Source of the DNA: Korobacter sp963703075
Lineage (GTDB): Bacteria > Acidobacteriota > Terriglobia > Terriglobales > Acidobacteriaceae
DNA: 64,000 nucleotides
NCBI GenBank assembly: GCA_963703075.1
Contig: OY969786.1
Coordinates: 2,666,001-2,730,000, forward strand
Reading direction: 5' to 3'
The notes under the pieces are model-generated. The model was not told the origin of the DNA and did not search any database. It saw only the letters and a program-made list of their open reading frames with translations. The stretch's first letter is position 1, and each line of letters opens with the position of its first letter. This document shows, in pieces, positions 1-7,338 of the stretch. The position numbers and the translations under genes are program-made.

Positions 1-352
1 GCTGACAAAGGTTGCCGCCGAGGGTTGCCATGTTGCGGATCTGCGGGCTGGCCGCATCCCGCGCAGCTTCGGCGATCGCCGGGTACTGTTGCCGCACCTG
101 TTCGTTGTCGCCGAAGTCCGAGAGGGTGGTTAGAGCGCCAATCCGCATGCCTTTCTGCGCATCGAAGCTGACCCCGCGCAGATCGGCGATACCCTTGATG
201 TTTACCACGCGCTTGGGCGACACCACCTCATCCTTCATCAACGCGACCAGATCGGTTCCACCCGCCAGGATTTCGGCATCCCCCCAGCTTGCACCGAGCA
301 GTTCGCCGACCTGGCTTCTTCCGCTTGCGCTTACATATTCGAACGGTCGCAT
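1..352 (-). CDS. Molybdenum hydroxylase, FAD-binding subunit (partial, C-terminus outside window)
   Basis: N-terminal ~117 residues of the FAD subunit of a xanthine dehydrogenase/aldehyde oxidoreductase-type enzyme, which passes electrons from the 2Fe-2S clusters to an acceptor. The FAD pyrophosphate-binding motifs are visible: ILAGGTDL near residue 30 and ATLGGNLCQ at the window edge. The ATG overlaps the stop of the Mo subunit (ATGA), so the two are translationally coupled. No Tat signal is present; such subunits are usually carried out with the Tat-bearing 2Fe-2S subunit. The rest lies beyond base 1. Confidence 0.9.
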   Translation of the reverse strand, partial: MRPFEYVSASGRSQVGELLGASWGDAEILAGGTDLVALMKDEVVSPKRVVNIKGIADLRGVSFDAQKGMRIGALTTLSDFGDNEQVRQQYPAIAEAARDAASPQIRNMATLGGNLCQ

Positions 353-2709
353 CAGGCTTCTCCTTTCTCGAGCGCTTCGAGCACGCGGTCCGGCGTGAGC
401 GGCAGGAACGGCACGCGGACGCCGATGGCATTGGCGACGGCGTTGGAGATGGCCGCGCCGGGCGAGACGACGGCGGGTTCGGCGAGACCGATGACGCCGC
501 GTTCGTCGTAGCCCTTGCCGGTCATCATGTGAACCTTGAGCTCGCCGATATCGTTGAGGCCCGCCAGCCGGTAGAACTCCATGTTGGGATTGAGCATGCG
601 ACCGGTGACCGGATCGAGGAATTTCTCTTCGTACAAGGAGTAGGAAATACCCATGATCAGGCCGCCGTACATCTGGGTTTCAGCGGTCTTCAAATCGACA
701 ACCAGGCCGCAATCTTGCACCGCCACCATCTTGGTGACCTTCACGATGCCGGTTTCAGTGTCGACGCTGACCTCGGCCATTTGCACGCCGCCGACCCCAC
801 TGTTGGTGAGGTCAGGCTTCATACCGCTCTTGTTCACGCCGCGAACGGTGATGGGAACCGCGCCGAGCTTGGAGCAGGCCTGCTTCCAGGTCATCGACTT
901 GGAGGCGTCGCCCTTTACGCGGACGGTGCCGTCTTTGATCTCGAGCTGATCGGCAGAAACGCCGAGCGATGGAGCGACTTTGGCAAGAAGCTGATCGCGG
1001 GCGTCAACCGCGCCGCGGCGGGTGGAGCTGCTGACGCCGCCGATGGTGGTGCTGCCGCCGCTGCCACCGGAGGGCGGATAGTGAGTATCGCCGATCTTGA
1101 GATCGATCGCCTCGAGCGGCAGGCCCAGGGTGTCGGCAGCGACGATCATGATGCAGGTGCGCGTGCCGGTGCCGAGGTCCTGGGTGCCCATCTTGATTTC
1201 GACGGACCCGTCGGGGTTGATGGTGAAGTCGCAGTTGCTGTCGTGACCACGGCCGCCCCAGGTGTGCAGCGAGAGACCCAAGCCCTTCTTCACTACGCCT
1301 TCGGAGGAGCCGCGCGGCTTCCAGTTCTCTTTCCACCCCATCAGCTGGTCGGCAATGACGAATTCTTCTTCGTAAATCTTCGCGCGCGGACCCGTCATGT
1401 CGAGGTTCTTGCGGAAGAAGTCCAGCGGATCCATGTTGAGCTTCGCCGCCGTGTCTTCCAACGCGCCCATGGTGATGACCGCAGCCTGCGGATGATTGGG
1501 CGCACGCCATGCCCGCGACGGCCCCTGGTTGGTGGCGATCGCGGTGTACTGCTTGCGCTGGTTGGGAACGTCGAATACATACGGCAGCGGCGGCGAGCCT
1601 CCACCGCCGGGACCGCCGGTGCCCCATCCATCCGATAGCCAGGCGGTAATGCGGCCGTCTTTTGAAGCTGCCACACTCACGCGCGCGTAGGCTGAAGGAC
1701 GAGCCCCCGCCACCTCAAGTTCGGCGTCGCGCTCGAGCATGATTTTCACCGGTTTGCCATGGGTCTGCTTGGCGAGCTGCGCGGTGGCGATGCCCCAGCG
1801 GTCGATGCCGAACTTGCTGCCGAAGCCTCCGCCAATGTATTGCTGCAACACGCGGATGTTGCCGGCCGGCATCCCCAACGGATCCGCCATCTGGGCAGCG
1901 ATCCCGCTGAGATTCTGGGTGGAGACGTGCACCTCGAGGTTCTTGTCGTCGATGAACTGCGACATCGCTCCGTGCGGTTCCAGGCAGCAATGGGTAATTA
2001 CTGGCACACCGTAAATGCCGGTAGACACAATTCCACTGGTCTTCGCGGTCGCAAATGCCTCGGCTGGTTTGCCCTGGGTTTGTGCCGCAGTCTTCTTATA
2101 GGGAGACCGCACGCCACTCCCCTTGCGCACCGCCGCCTTCTTCATCGCGGCGATGACTTCCGGCGCAACGCCGTCTTTCGCCAGAGCATCGAGCACCTTC
2201 GGATCGGGCGCCTCCGTCACGCCGCGTTTCTGAATCGCCGCTATCACCTCGTCGTCGGGAACCTGGTTGTCTTCCATGTCGCCGATCTCATCGACGGAAA
2301 GCGGCTCGTTGGAAATGCCGAGGTTCTTCGGCGGCTCCGCATCGGAAACAAAGTGCGAAAGCGGTTCGAACTCTACCTTGATCGCATTCAATGCGTCATA
2401 AGCGGTCGGCTCATCAACCGCAGCGACGGCGACAACCTCATCGCCCGCCCAGTGAATCTCGCTACCGGGCTTCTGAAGAACCTGCACGGCTTTCACTCCG
2501 GGCATCTTCTCGGCGGCGCTGGTGTCGATGCTCACGATCTTGCAATGCGCATAAGGAGAGCGCAGGATCTTACCCCACAGCATGCCGTCGGGACGCACAT
2601 CGTAGGTGTACTTGGCGCGGCCGCTGACCTTGATCGGGCCATCCACGCGCGTAACCCGTTTACCGATCAGAGAGCGATTTTCCGCAGCGGGCCATTGATA
2701 ATCCGGCAT
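352..2709 (-). CDS. Molybdenum hydroxylase, molybdopterin-binding large subunit (aldehyde/xanthine oxidoreductase family)
   Basis: 785-residue catalytic subunit that hydroxylates an aldehyde or N-heterocycle at a Mo-pyranopterin centre. It opens with the usual small-domain pattern (IGKRVTRVDGPIKVSGRAKY). Mo-binding features include GGGFGSKFG and a C-terminal GLAEP whose Glu is the expected catalytic base. The AYXCSFR loop of CO dehydrogenase is absent, so this is not CoxL. I start it at the ATG at 2709, two bases after the 2Fe-2S gene stops; the frame is open further upstream but overlaps that gene. Odd: residues ~130-212 are an extra Lys/Ala-rich segment where relatives normally have a short linker. 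Substrate is unknown. Confidence 0.9.
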   Translation of the reverse strand: MPDYQWPAAENRSLIGKRVTRVDGPIKVSGRAKYTYDVRPDGMLWGKILRSPYAHCKIVSIDTSAAEKMPGVKAVQVLQKPGSEIHWAGDEVVAVAAVDEPTAYDALNAIKVEFEPLSHFVSDAEPPKNLGISNEPLSVDEIGDMEDNQVPDDEVIAAIQKRGVTEAPDPKVLDALAKDGVAPEVIAAMKKAAVRKGSGVRSPYKKTAAQTQGKPAEAFATAKTSGIVSTGIYGVPVITHCCLEPHGAMSQFIDDKNLEVHVSTQNLSGIAAQMADPLGMPAGNIRVLQQYIGGGFGSKFGIDRWGIATAQLAKQTHGKPVKIMLERDAELEVAGARPSAYARVSVAASKDGRITAWLSDGWGTGGPGGGGSPPLPYVFDVPNQRKQYTAIATNQGPSRAWRAPNHPQAAVITMGALEDTAAKLNMDPLDFFRKNLDMTGPRAKIYEEEFVIADQLMGWKENWKPRGSSEGVVKKGLGLSLHTWGGRGHDSNCDFTINPDGSVEIKMGTQDLGTGTRTCIMIVAADTLGLPLEAIDLKIGDTHYPPSGGSGGSTTIGGVSSSTRRGAVDARDQLLAKVAPSLGVSADQLEIKDGTVRVKGDASKSMTWKQACSKLGAVPITVRGVNKSGMKPDLTNSGVGGVQMAEVSVDTETGIVKVTKMVAVQDCGLVVDLKTAETQMYGGLIMGISYSLYEEKFLDPVTGRMLNPNMEFYRLAGLNDIGELKVHMMTGKGYDERGVIGLAEPAVVSPGAAISNAVANAIGVRVPFLPLTPDRVLEALEKGEA

Positions 2710-2711
2710 GG

Positions 2712-3332
2712 CTACGCCCCCTTTCCTTTCGTGACCGCGGCCGCGACCAGTTGCATACCCTGGTAGGTGCCGCAGCGGCACAGGTTGCCGCTCAGGGCGT
2801 GCTTGAAGTCATTGGCGGTCGCGTTGGGGTGATGATCGAGGTACGACTTAGCCGACATGATGAATCCTGGTGTGCAGAAGCCGCACTGCTGTGCGTCGTT
2901 CTCGACGAAGGTATGTTGTAAAGCATCGAGCGTCTCCGCCGGATAGACGCCTTCGATGGTCGTGATCTTGGTTCCCTGTGCATCGATGGCAAGAACGGAG
3001 CACGCATAAACCGGCTTATCGTCCATCAAAACGGTGCATGCGCCACAGGTACCGCGATCGCAGACGCGCTTGGCGCCTGTCAGATCAAAGTGATCGCGCA
3101 AGGCGTCGAGCAAGGTAACCCGCGTATCGAGCTCCGCCGTCTGTGTCTTACCGTTGATATTGAGAGTGACTTGCGCCTTGTAGGGGCCGTGGACTTCCAC
3201 CGGCTCGCCGGCGGCGTGGAGCACGCGCGGCGAAGCGACGAGCGGCACCGCGACCGCGATCCCGCCAATCTTGAGGAAGTCGCGACGCGAGACATGCGCG
3301 CGCGGCTCGTCCTTTACATCTTGTTCCGACAT
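2712..3332 (-). CDS. Molybdenum hydroxylase, 2Fe-2S subunit with Tat signal
   Basis: 206-residue small subunit carrying two 2Fe-2S clusters. A twin-arginine signal (SRRDFLK, Arg16/Arg17) precedes a hydrophobic stretch and an AxA-like end near residue 41, so the enzyme should act in the periplasm. The plant-ferredoxin-type cluster has Cys91, 96, 99 and 111; the second domain has Cys150, 153, 185 and 187 (CGFC and CRC). Gene order 2Fe-2S, Mo, FAD differs from PaoABC of enterobacteria (2Fe-2S, FAD, Mo), but the Tat-signal logic is the same. The cytochrome c gene 37 bases upstream is the likely electron partner. Confidence 0.93.
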   Translation of the reverse strand: MSEQDVKDEPRAHVSRRDFLKIGGIAVAVPLVASPRVLHAAGEPVEVHGPYKAQVTLNINGKTQTAELDTRVTLLDALRDHFDLTGAKRVCDRGTCGACTVLMDDKPVYACSVLAIDAQGTKITTIEGVYPAETLDALQHTFVENDAQQCGFCTPGFIMSAKSYLDHHPNATANDFKHALSGNLCRCGTYQGMQLVAAAVTKGKGA

Positions 3333-3369
3333 GGTTACCTCCGTCGGTTTGGTTGGTGAAAACGTGCGG

Positions 3370-3681
3370 TTACTTGCGCAGGGTGCGCACGTACTGGACG
3401 ACTTGCGTGATTTCGTCCGCGGTTAACGTCTTGTCAAAGGGTGGCATCTTTCCTTTGCCGTTGTGGACGGTTTGCGCGAGGGCTTCGTCGCTGAGCGCTT
3501 GGATGTCGTTGCTGGTGAGGTCGGCCGCGCCAAGCTTGATGCCCATCTTGGTTTTCCCTGCGCCGTCCGCCCCATGGCACATCACGCAGTTCTTCTTGAA
3601 GACCGTCTCGCCCGGCGATTGCGCAAATGCAAGCGTGGCAAGTGACAGGAAAAAAGCGACAGCTAAATGCCTTGAGATCAT
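3370..3681 (-). CDS. Class I cytochrome c, small secreted
   Basis: 103 residues with a Sec signal peptide ending near residue 20 (LAFA/QSPG) and one haem motif, CVMCH at 32-36. GKMPPF near residue 77 offers the axial Met, and a C-terminal helix (VVQYVRTLR) completes the cytochrome c fold. It lies directly upstream of the molybdenum hydroxylase genes in the same direction, so it is a good candidate for taking electrons from that periplasmic enzyme. That role is inferred from position. Confidence 0.88.
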   Translation of the reverse strand: MISRHLAVAFFLSLATLAFAQSPGETVFKKNCVMCHGADGAGKTKMGIKLGAADLTSNDIQALSDEALAQTVHNGKGKMPPFDKTLTADEITQVVQYVRTLRK

Positions 3682-3777
3682 TCGAACCCCGGGAATTTTT
3701 TCGCAACCGAGTATAAATCGCCGACGCAGCGATGGGAAATTCCCGCGAATCTCCCTGAATTCGAGAGCAAACGAAAA

Positions 3778-3795
3778 GGGCGGCCGCAGCCGCCC
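3778..3795 (-). terminator. Rho-independent terminator of the upstream cytochrome c gene
   Basis: On the minus strand a 7-bp GC stem (GGGCGGC/GCCGCCC) with a 4-base loop is followed by TTTTCGTTT. It begins about 20 bases after the stop of the cytochrome gene at 3816-4109, so that gene is probably a separate transcription unit from the molybdenum hydroxylase operon. Confidence 0.75.
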
Positions 3796-3815
3796 AACTT
3801 CGTAGACACTGCAGT

Positions 3816-4109
3816 TTACTTAAGAGTCTTTACGTAGGCCGCAACTGCTTTGATCTGGTCGTCGCTGAGTTTGCCCTTGAAACCGGTCATCTTACCTTTT
3901 CCATCGGCGACAATCTTGGCGATATCGGCTTCGCTGAGGGAAGTACCGGCGAGATCACCGGAGCCCATTTTCTTGGCCATTGCGCCTCTACCATCCGCGC
4001 CGTGGCACATCGCACACTTCGCTTTATAGTCGTCGGCGCCAGAAGCGAATGCCATCGCACCCGACATCATCAGCGCTGCCAGTGAAAATCCTGCCACTAC
4101 TTTCTTCAT
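3816..4109 (-). CDS. Class I cytochrome c, small secreted
   Basis: 97 residues: Lys-Lys N-terminus, hydrophobic signal peptide, haem motif CAMCH at 32-36, probable axial Met in KGKMTGF and a closing helix (VAAYVKTL). I chose the ATG at 4109 because GGAGG sits 7 bases upstream and the signal peptide starts there, although the frame is open further upstream. It resembles the cytochrome at 3370-3681 but has its own terminator. A diffusible periplasmic electron carrier is the likely role; the partner is unknown. Confidence 0.9.
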   Translation of the reverse strand: MKKVVAGFSLAALMMSGAMAFASGADDYKAKCAMCHGADGRGAMAKKMGSGDLAGTSLSEADIAKIVADGKGKMTGFKGKLSDDQIKAVAAYVKTLK

Positions 4110-4435
4110 GCGGAGTTCCTCCAACGTATTTAGACCCGGGCGCTGCTTTCGCAGGGTGCCCGTTGAGCCTGACGTTGGCTCGGCGGGGTGGCTCGAGTTC
4201 CGCGCAAGTGTAGGCCCCGCGTTCACGGGAAGCAAATCCTTATCACAATCGGTCTTGTGGCAAATCACGCGCTGCGGCGCGAGAAGCCTCAGCCACATCC
4301 TTCGCAGACCGGGGTGGAATGTGTAGTTTACTTCTAAGTCGCTGATTCTTAGGATTCAGCATAGCCAACGCAGTTTCGTCGTCTTTGGTATTCAGGGTGC
4401 ACTATTCGACTCCGAGTCATCGGAGACGTGTACCC
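4110..4435. promoter_or_regulatory. Divergent intergenic region between cytochrome c and hemA
   Basis: 326 bases separating the minus-strand cytochrome from hemA, so it must hold both promoters. I see the cytochrome's ribosome binding site (GGAGG near 4116-4120) and GGAGA about 7 bases before the proposed hemA GTG. A weak inverted repeat (GCTGA...TCAGC, about 4342-4361) could be an operator, but the arms are only 5 bases. No recognised regulator site. Confidence 0.4.
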
Positions 4436-5734
4436 GTGGATCCCAGCCTGGTAGTGATCGGCCTGAACTTCAAGACTTCCCCCGTCGCCGTACGCGAACG
4501 CTTCTGGATGAGCGAACTGCGCCGCTACGAAGCTCTGCACCACCTGGTGCGCGCGGAAGGGATCGATGAAGTCGTCGTCCTGGCTACCTGCAACCGCACC
4601 GAGTTCATTCTCTGGACCAGCAATCCCAGTGAGGGTGCGAACTCCGTTCTCCGGTTCCTTACCCAGGAGTACGGGTTGAAGATGACGGACTGGTCCCATT
4701 TCTATCGGCTGATGGATGAGGTTGCCCTGATGCATGTCTTCCGGGTCGCCTCCAGCCTCGACTCCATGGTGCTGGGCGAGCCGGAAATCATTGGCCAGTT
4801 CAAGAATGCATGGTCGCAGGCACAGGCCGCCGGCACGACTGGCCGCTTCCTCGACACCGTCATGCAGAAGGCTATTACCGTTTCCAAGCGCGTCCGCAAT
4901 GAGACCGCCATTGGCAACTCGGCCGTCTCGATTCCCTACACCACGGTTGAACTTTCAAAACGCGTGCTTGGCGATCTCTTCGACAAAAGCGTGGTCCTGA
5001 TGGGCGCGGGCAAGATGAGCGAACTGGCCGCCCGCTACCTGATGAACCACGGCGCCTCCAAGATTTGCATCATTAACCGCACTCTGCAGAAGGCGGAAGA
5101 ATTCAGCCAGAAAGTGGGCGGGGTTGCCGTCGCCCTCGACGAGCGCGCTCCCTTCCTCGACCAGGCAGACATCATCGTCAGTTCGACCTCGTGCCCCCAT
5201 TATGTGATTGAACGGGCCGATGCAGAGCGCATCCAGGCAGCGCGCGGAAACCGTCCGATCGTGATGATCGACATTGCGGTCCCCCGCGACATCGATCCGG
5301 CCGTCCGCGACGTCGCGGGCGTGCACCTGTTCGACATGGACGATCTCGAGAAAGTTGTGAAGCACAACGAGGGCGAGCGTCAAACTGCAGCCCTTGCAGC
5401 AGAAAATATCCTGGTGGAAGAAGCACGCGGCTTCCGGCGCAAGCTGATGGCTGAACGCGTCGTACCGACGATCGTCGCGTTGCGTAACCGCCTGGACGAA
5501 CTTTGCCGGCAGGAGCTGGAAACCCTGCGCCAGGAGTTGGGCCCTTTCACGGAAGACCAGGACCAGGCAATGTCAGCATTAACGACGCACATCACGCAGC
5601 GCATCGCAGGTTCACTGGCCCGTCAATTGAAGGAGCTTCCAGAACGAAGTGAGCAGGAGACACTGACCCTCGCGGTGCAGCGCCTCTTCCACCTCGAACA
5701 GCCAAGCAAGGCTGCCGCCGGCACCAGAAACTAA
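4436..5734 (+). CDS. hemA: Glutamyl-tRNA reductase
   Basis: 432 residues. First committed step of C5-pathway tetrapyrrole synthesis: NADPH-dependent reduction of glutamyl-tRNA to glutamate-1-semialdehyde. The catalytic Cys is residue 52 in VVLATCNRTEF, the tRNA/active-site motif LGEPEIIGQ is near 115, the NADPH motif GAGKMSELAARYL near 190, and the C-terminal dimerisation helices follow. I favour the GTG at 4436 (VDPSLVVIGLN) because GGAGA precedes it and family members begin at this point; a TTG at 4385 is in frame but gives an atypical leader. Haem supply fits the many cytochromes c encoded nearby. Confidence 0.95.
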   Translation: MDPSLVVIGLNFKTSPVAVRERFWMSELRRYEALHHLVRAEGIDEVVVLATCNRTEFILWTSNPSEGANSVLRFLTQEYGLKMTDWSHFYRLMDEVALMHVFRVASSLDSMVLGEPEIIGQFKNAWSQAQAAGTTGRFLDTVMQKAITVSKRVRNETAIGNSAVSIPYTTVELSKRVLGDLFDKSVVLMGAGKMSELAARYLMNHGASKICIINRTLQKAEEFSQKVGGVAVALDERAPFLDQADIIVSSTSCPHYVIERADAERIQAARGNRPIVMIDIAVPRDIDPAVRDVAGVHLFDMDDLEKVVKHNEGERQTAALAAENILVEEARGFRRKLMAERVVPTIVALRNRLDELCRQELETLRQELGPFTEDQDQAMSALTTHITQRIAGSLARQLKELPERSEQETLTLAVQRLFHLEQPSKAAAGTRN

Positions 5735-5799
5735 CCCGCAACGACGGGTGAAATTCACCGCATTGGCGCGCGTTGCGCCCCTGTCGAGACTGAACACGA

Positions 5800-5812
5800 G
5801 GGGCTCAGCCCC
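5800..5812. repeat. REP-like palindrome, GGGGCT-C-AGCCCC
   Basis: Short perfect palindrome between hemA and the TPR gene. Its core (GGGCT..AGCCC) matches the palindromes that flank both RAYT transposase genes in this window (10059-10072, 10541-10554, 57067-57080, 57581-57593), so it is probably a solitary member of the same dispersed family. It could also act as a weak terminator for hemA, but no T-tract follows. Confidence 0.5.
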
Positions 5813-5824
5813 CGGGATAAAACA

Positions 5825-6466
5825 ATGGCAAAACCAACTGCGCAACCGAAATCTACTCTCTGGACGAGCACCCAAGCCTACGTCCTCGCCTTCATCACTC
5901 TTGCCGTCGGCATCGGGGTTGGCTGGCTGTTGCACAGCTCGTACACCGACGCACCCACCGTCGCCGCCAGCTCTCCCAGCGCACCAAGTACGGCTGCGCT
6001 GCAAACGCCTGCCTTCGGGCAACCGGCGCGTCTCTCGCTCGACGATATCAACAAGGCGGCCGCTCCCCTCTTGGCACAACTCCAGCAGCGTCCCACCGAT
6101 CCCAGCCTGCTCGCCAGCATCGGTAACCTTTATTACGACAGCCAGGCGTACCCCCAGGCTATCGAGTACTACCGGAAGTCGCTCAATCTCGCACCTTCGA
6201 ACCCGGATGTTCGCACTGATATGGGCACGGCTGTTTGGTACAACGGCGATGCCGACGGAGCACTGAAGGAATTTGCTACTTCGCTGGGCTACAACCCTAC
6301 CCACAACGGCACGCTGTTCAACCGCGGCGTGGTGCTGATGCAGGGAAAACACGACGCGAAAGGCGCGATCGCCAGTTGGCAGCAGTTATTGCGGGTGAAT
6401 CCGAATTATCCCGATCGAGCGAAGGTCGAACAGATGATCGCCCAGGCGAGCCAGTCCGCCAGCTAG
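5825..6466 (+). CDS. Membrane-anchored TPR protein (CcmH/NrfG-like), paralogue 1
   Basis: 213 residues with one N-terminal transmembrane helix (~18-37), a Pro/Ser/Ala linker, then about three TPR units from residue 80 on (LASIGNLYYDSQAYPQAIEYY and following). Two other genes in the window, at 29677-30327 and 30629-31315, share the same architecture and the phrase APLLAQL before the first TPR. This layout resembles the TPR part of cytochrome c maturation proteins CcmH/CcmI/NrfG. Position after hemA and near ResB/CcsA supports a link to cytochrome assembly, but the sequence does not prove it. Confidence 0.75.
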   Translation: MAKPTAQPKSTLWTSTQAYVLAFITLAVGIGVGWLLHSSYTDAPTVAASSPSAPSTAALQTPAFGQPARLSLDDINKAAAPLLAQLQQRPTDPSLLASIGNLYYDSQAYPQAIEYYRKSLNLAPSNPDVRTDMGTAVWYNGDADGALKEFATSLGYNPTHNGTLFNRGVVLMQGKHDAKGAIASWQQLLRVNPNYPDRAKVEQMIAQASQSAS

Positions 6467-6634
6467 GCGGACAGACGAGAATAGCCAGTTTCTGCACCCT
6501 CGAGCGCATACAGCAATCTTATTCGCGCTCTCCGGGGCCACGATCGCGCAGAGCGTGGTCCCGGTTTTTCCCGCGCCCCTCGCTCTGACAAAACTCTTAC
6601 AGTCACGCGCTTGCGACGCTCCTAGAATTTTCAT

Positions 6635-7297
6635 GTGCACCCGATAGAACTTGAACCTTGGAATTTGGGCGAGGCAATCGCCAACAGTGTTACCCACGGC
6701 ATCGGCGCCTTGCTGAGCCTTATCGGACTCGTCGCCCTTATCATTCCCGCCATCCTGCGCGGCGGCCCACGGTTGATCGTGAGCGTGAGCGTCTACGGCG
6801 GAACGCTTTGCCTGCTTTATCTGATCTCCACTCTGTATCACGCGATTCCCGCGCCGAGAGCGCGACGTGTTTTTCGTGTGCTCGATCATGCGTCGATCTA
6901 TTTACTGATCGCCGGAACGTATACTCCGTTCACGCTGGTCGTGCTGCGCGGCGGTTGGGGCTGGACGCTGTTTGTCCTGGTGTGGGGCATCGCGGCTTTC
7001 GGAATCGTCTTCAAAGCCTTTGCCACCGGACGATTCCCGGTTCTTTCCGGCGTGCTCTACTTGGCGATGGGATGGCTGGTAATTCTCGCGATCAAGCCCC
7101 TGCTGGCCGTTCTCCCGATTTCCGGGTTCGCGTGGTTAATGGCTGGCGGGCTTTTCTACACCGCAGGGATGGCCTTCTTTGCGAAAGACCGAGTTCCCTA
7201 CTTCCACATGATCTGGCACTTGTTTGTCTTCGCAGGAAGCGTCTGCCATTTCGTGGCCATCCTGCTTTACGTCGTACCGAGAGGAATCAGCGGTTAG
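6635..7297 (+). CDS. Haemolysin III / TrhA-YqfA family membrane protein
   Basis: 220 residues with seven predicted membrane spans. Family signatures are EAIANSVTHGIGA at the start, the TLYHA motif near 70 with its conserved His, and a C-terminal MIWHLFVFAGSVCHF. This is the bacterial branch of the adiponectin-receptor-like (PAQR) superfamily, whose members keep metal-binding Ser, Asp and His residues; the physiological reaction is not settled. The start is GTG at 6635: the overlapping ATG at 6633 is out of frame. It appears to be a single gene. Confidence 0.88.
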   Translation: MHPIELEPWNLGEAIANSVTHGIGALLSLIGLVALIIPAILRGGPRLIVSVSVYGGTLCLLYLISTLYHAIPAPRARRVFRVLDHASIYLLIAGTYTPFTLVVLRGGWGWTLFVLVWGIAAFGIVFKAFATGRFPVLSGVLYLAMGWLVILAIKPLLAVLPISGFAWLMAGGLFYTAGMAFFAKDRVPYFHMIWHLFVFAGSVCHFVAILLYVVPRGISG

Positions 7298-7338
7298 ATT
7301 GCGGCCTATTGAATCGCTGCCAAGGCACGGGAGCCTGT

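Noticed and set aside
289..1638. Long plus-strand open frame opposite the molybdenum hydroxylase (449 codons)
   Set aside because: It is the antisense shadow of a well-supported large subunit; composition is that of a GC-rich complementary frame and it has no family motif.
352..2709. CO dehydrogenase large subunit (CoxL)
   Set aside because: The AYXCSFR active-site loop is absent and the Tat signal on the 2Fe-2S subunit fits a periplasmic aldehyde-type oxidoreductase.
5747..5759. GGTGAA-A-TTCACC palindrome after hemA as a CRP/FNR site
   Set aside because: The spacer is one base, not six, and it lies downstream of a gene rather than at a promoter distance.
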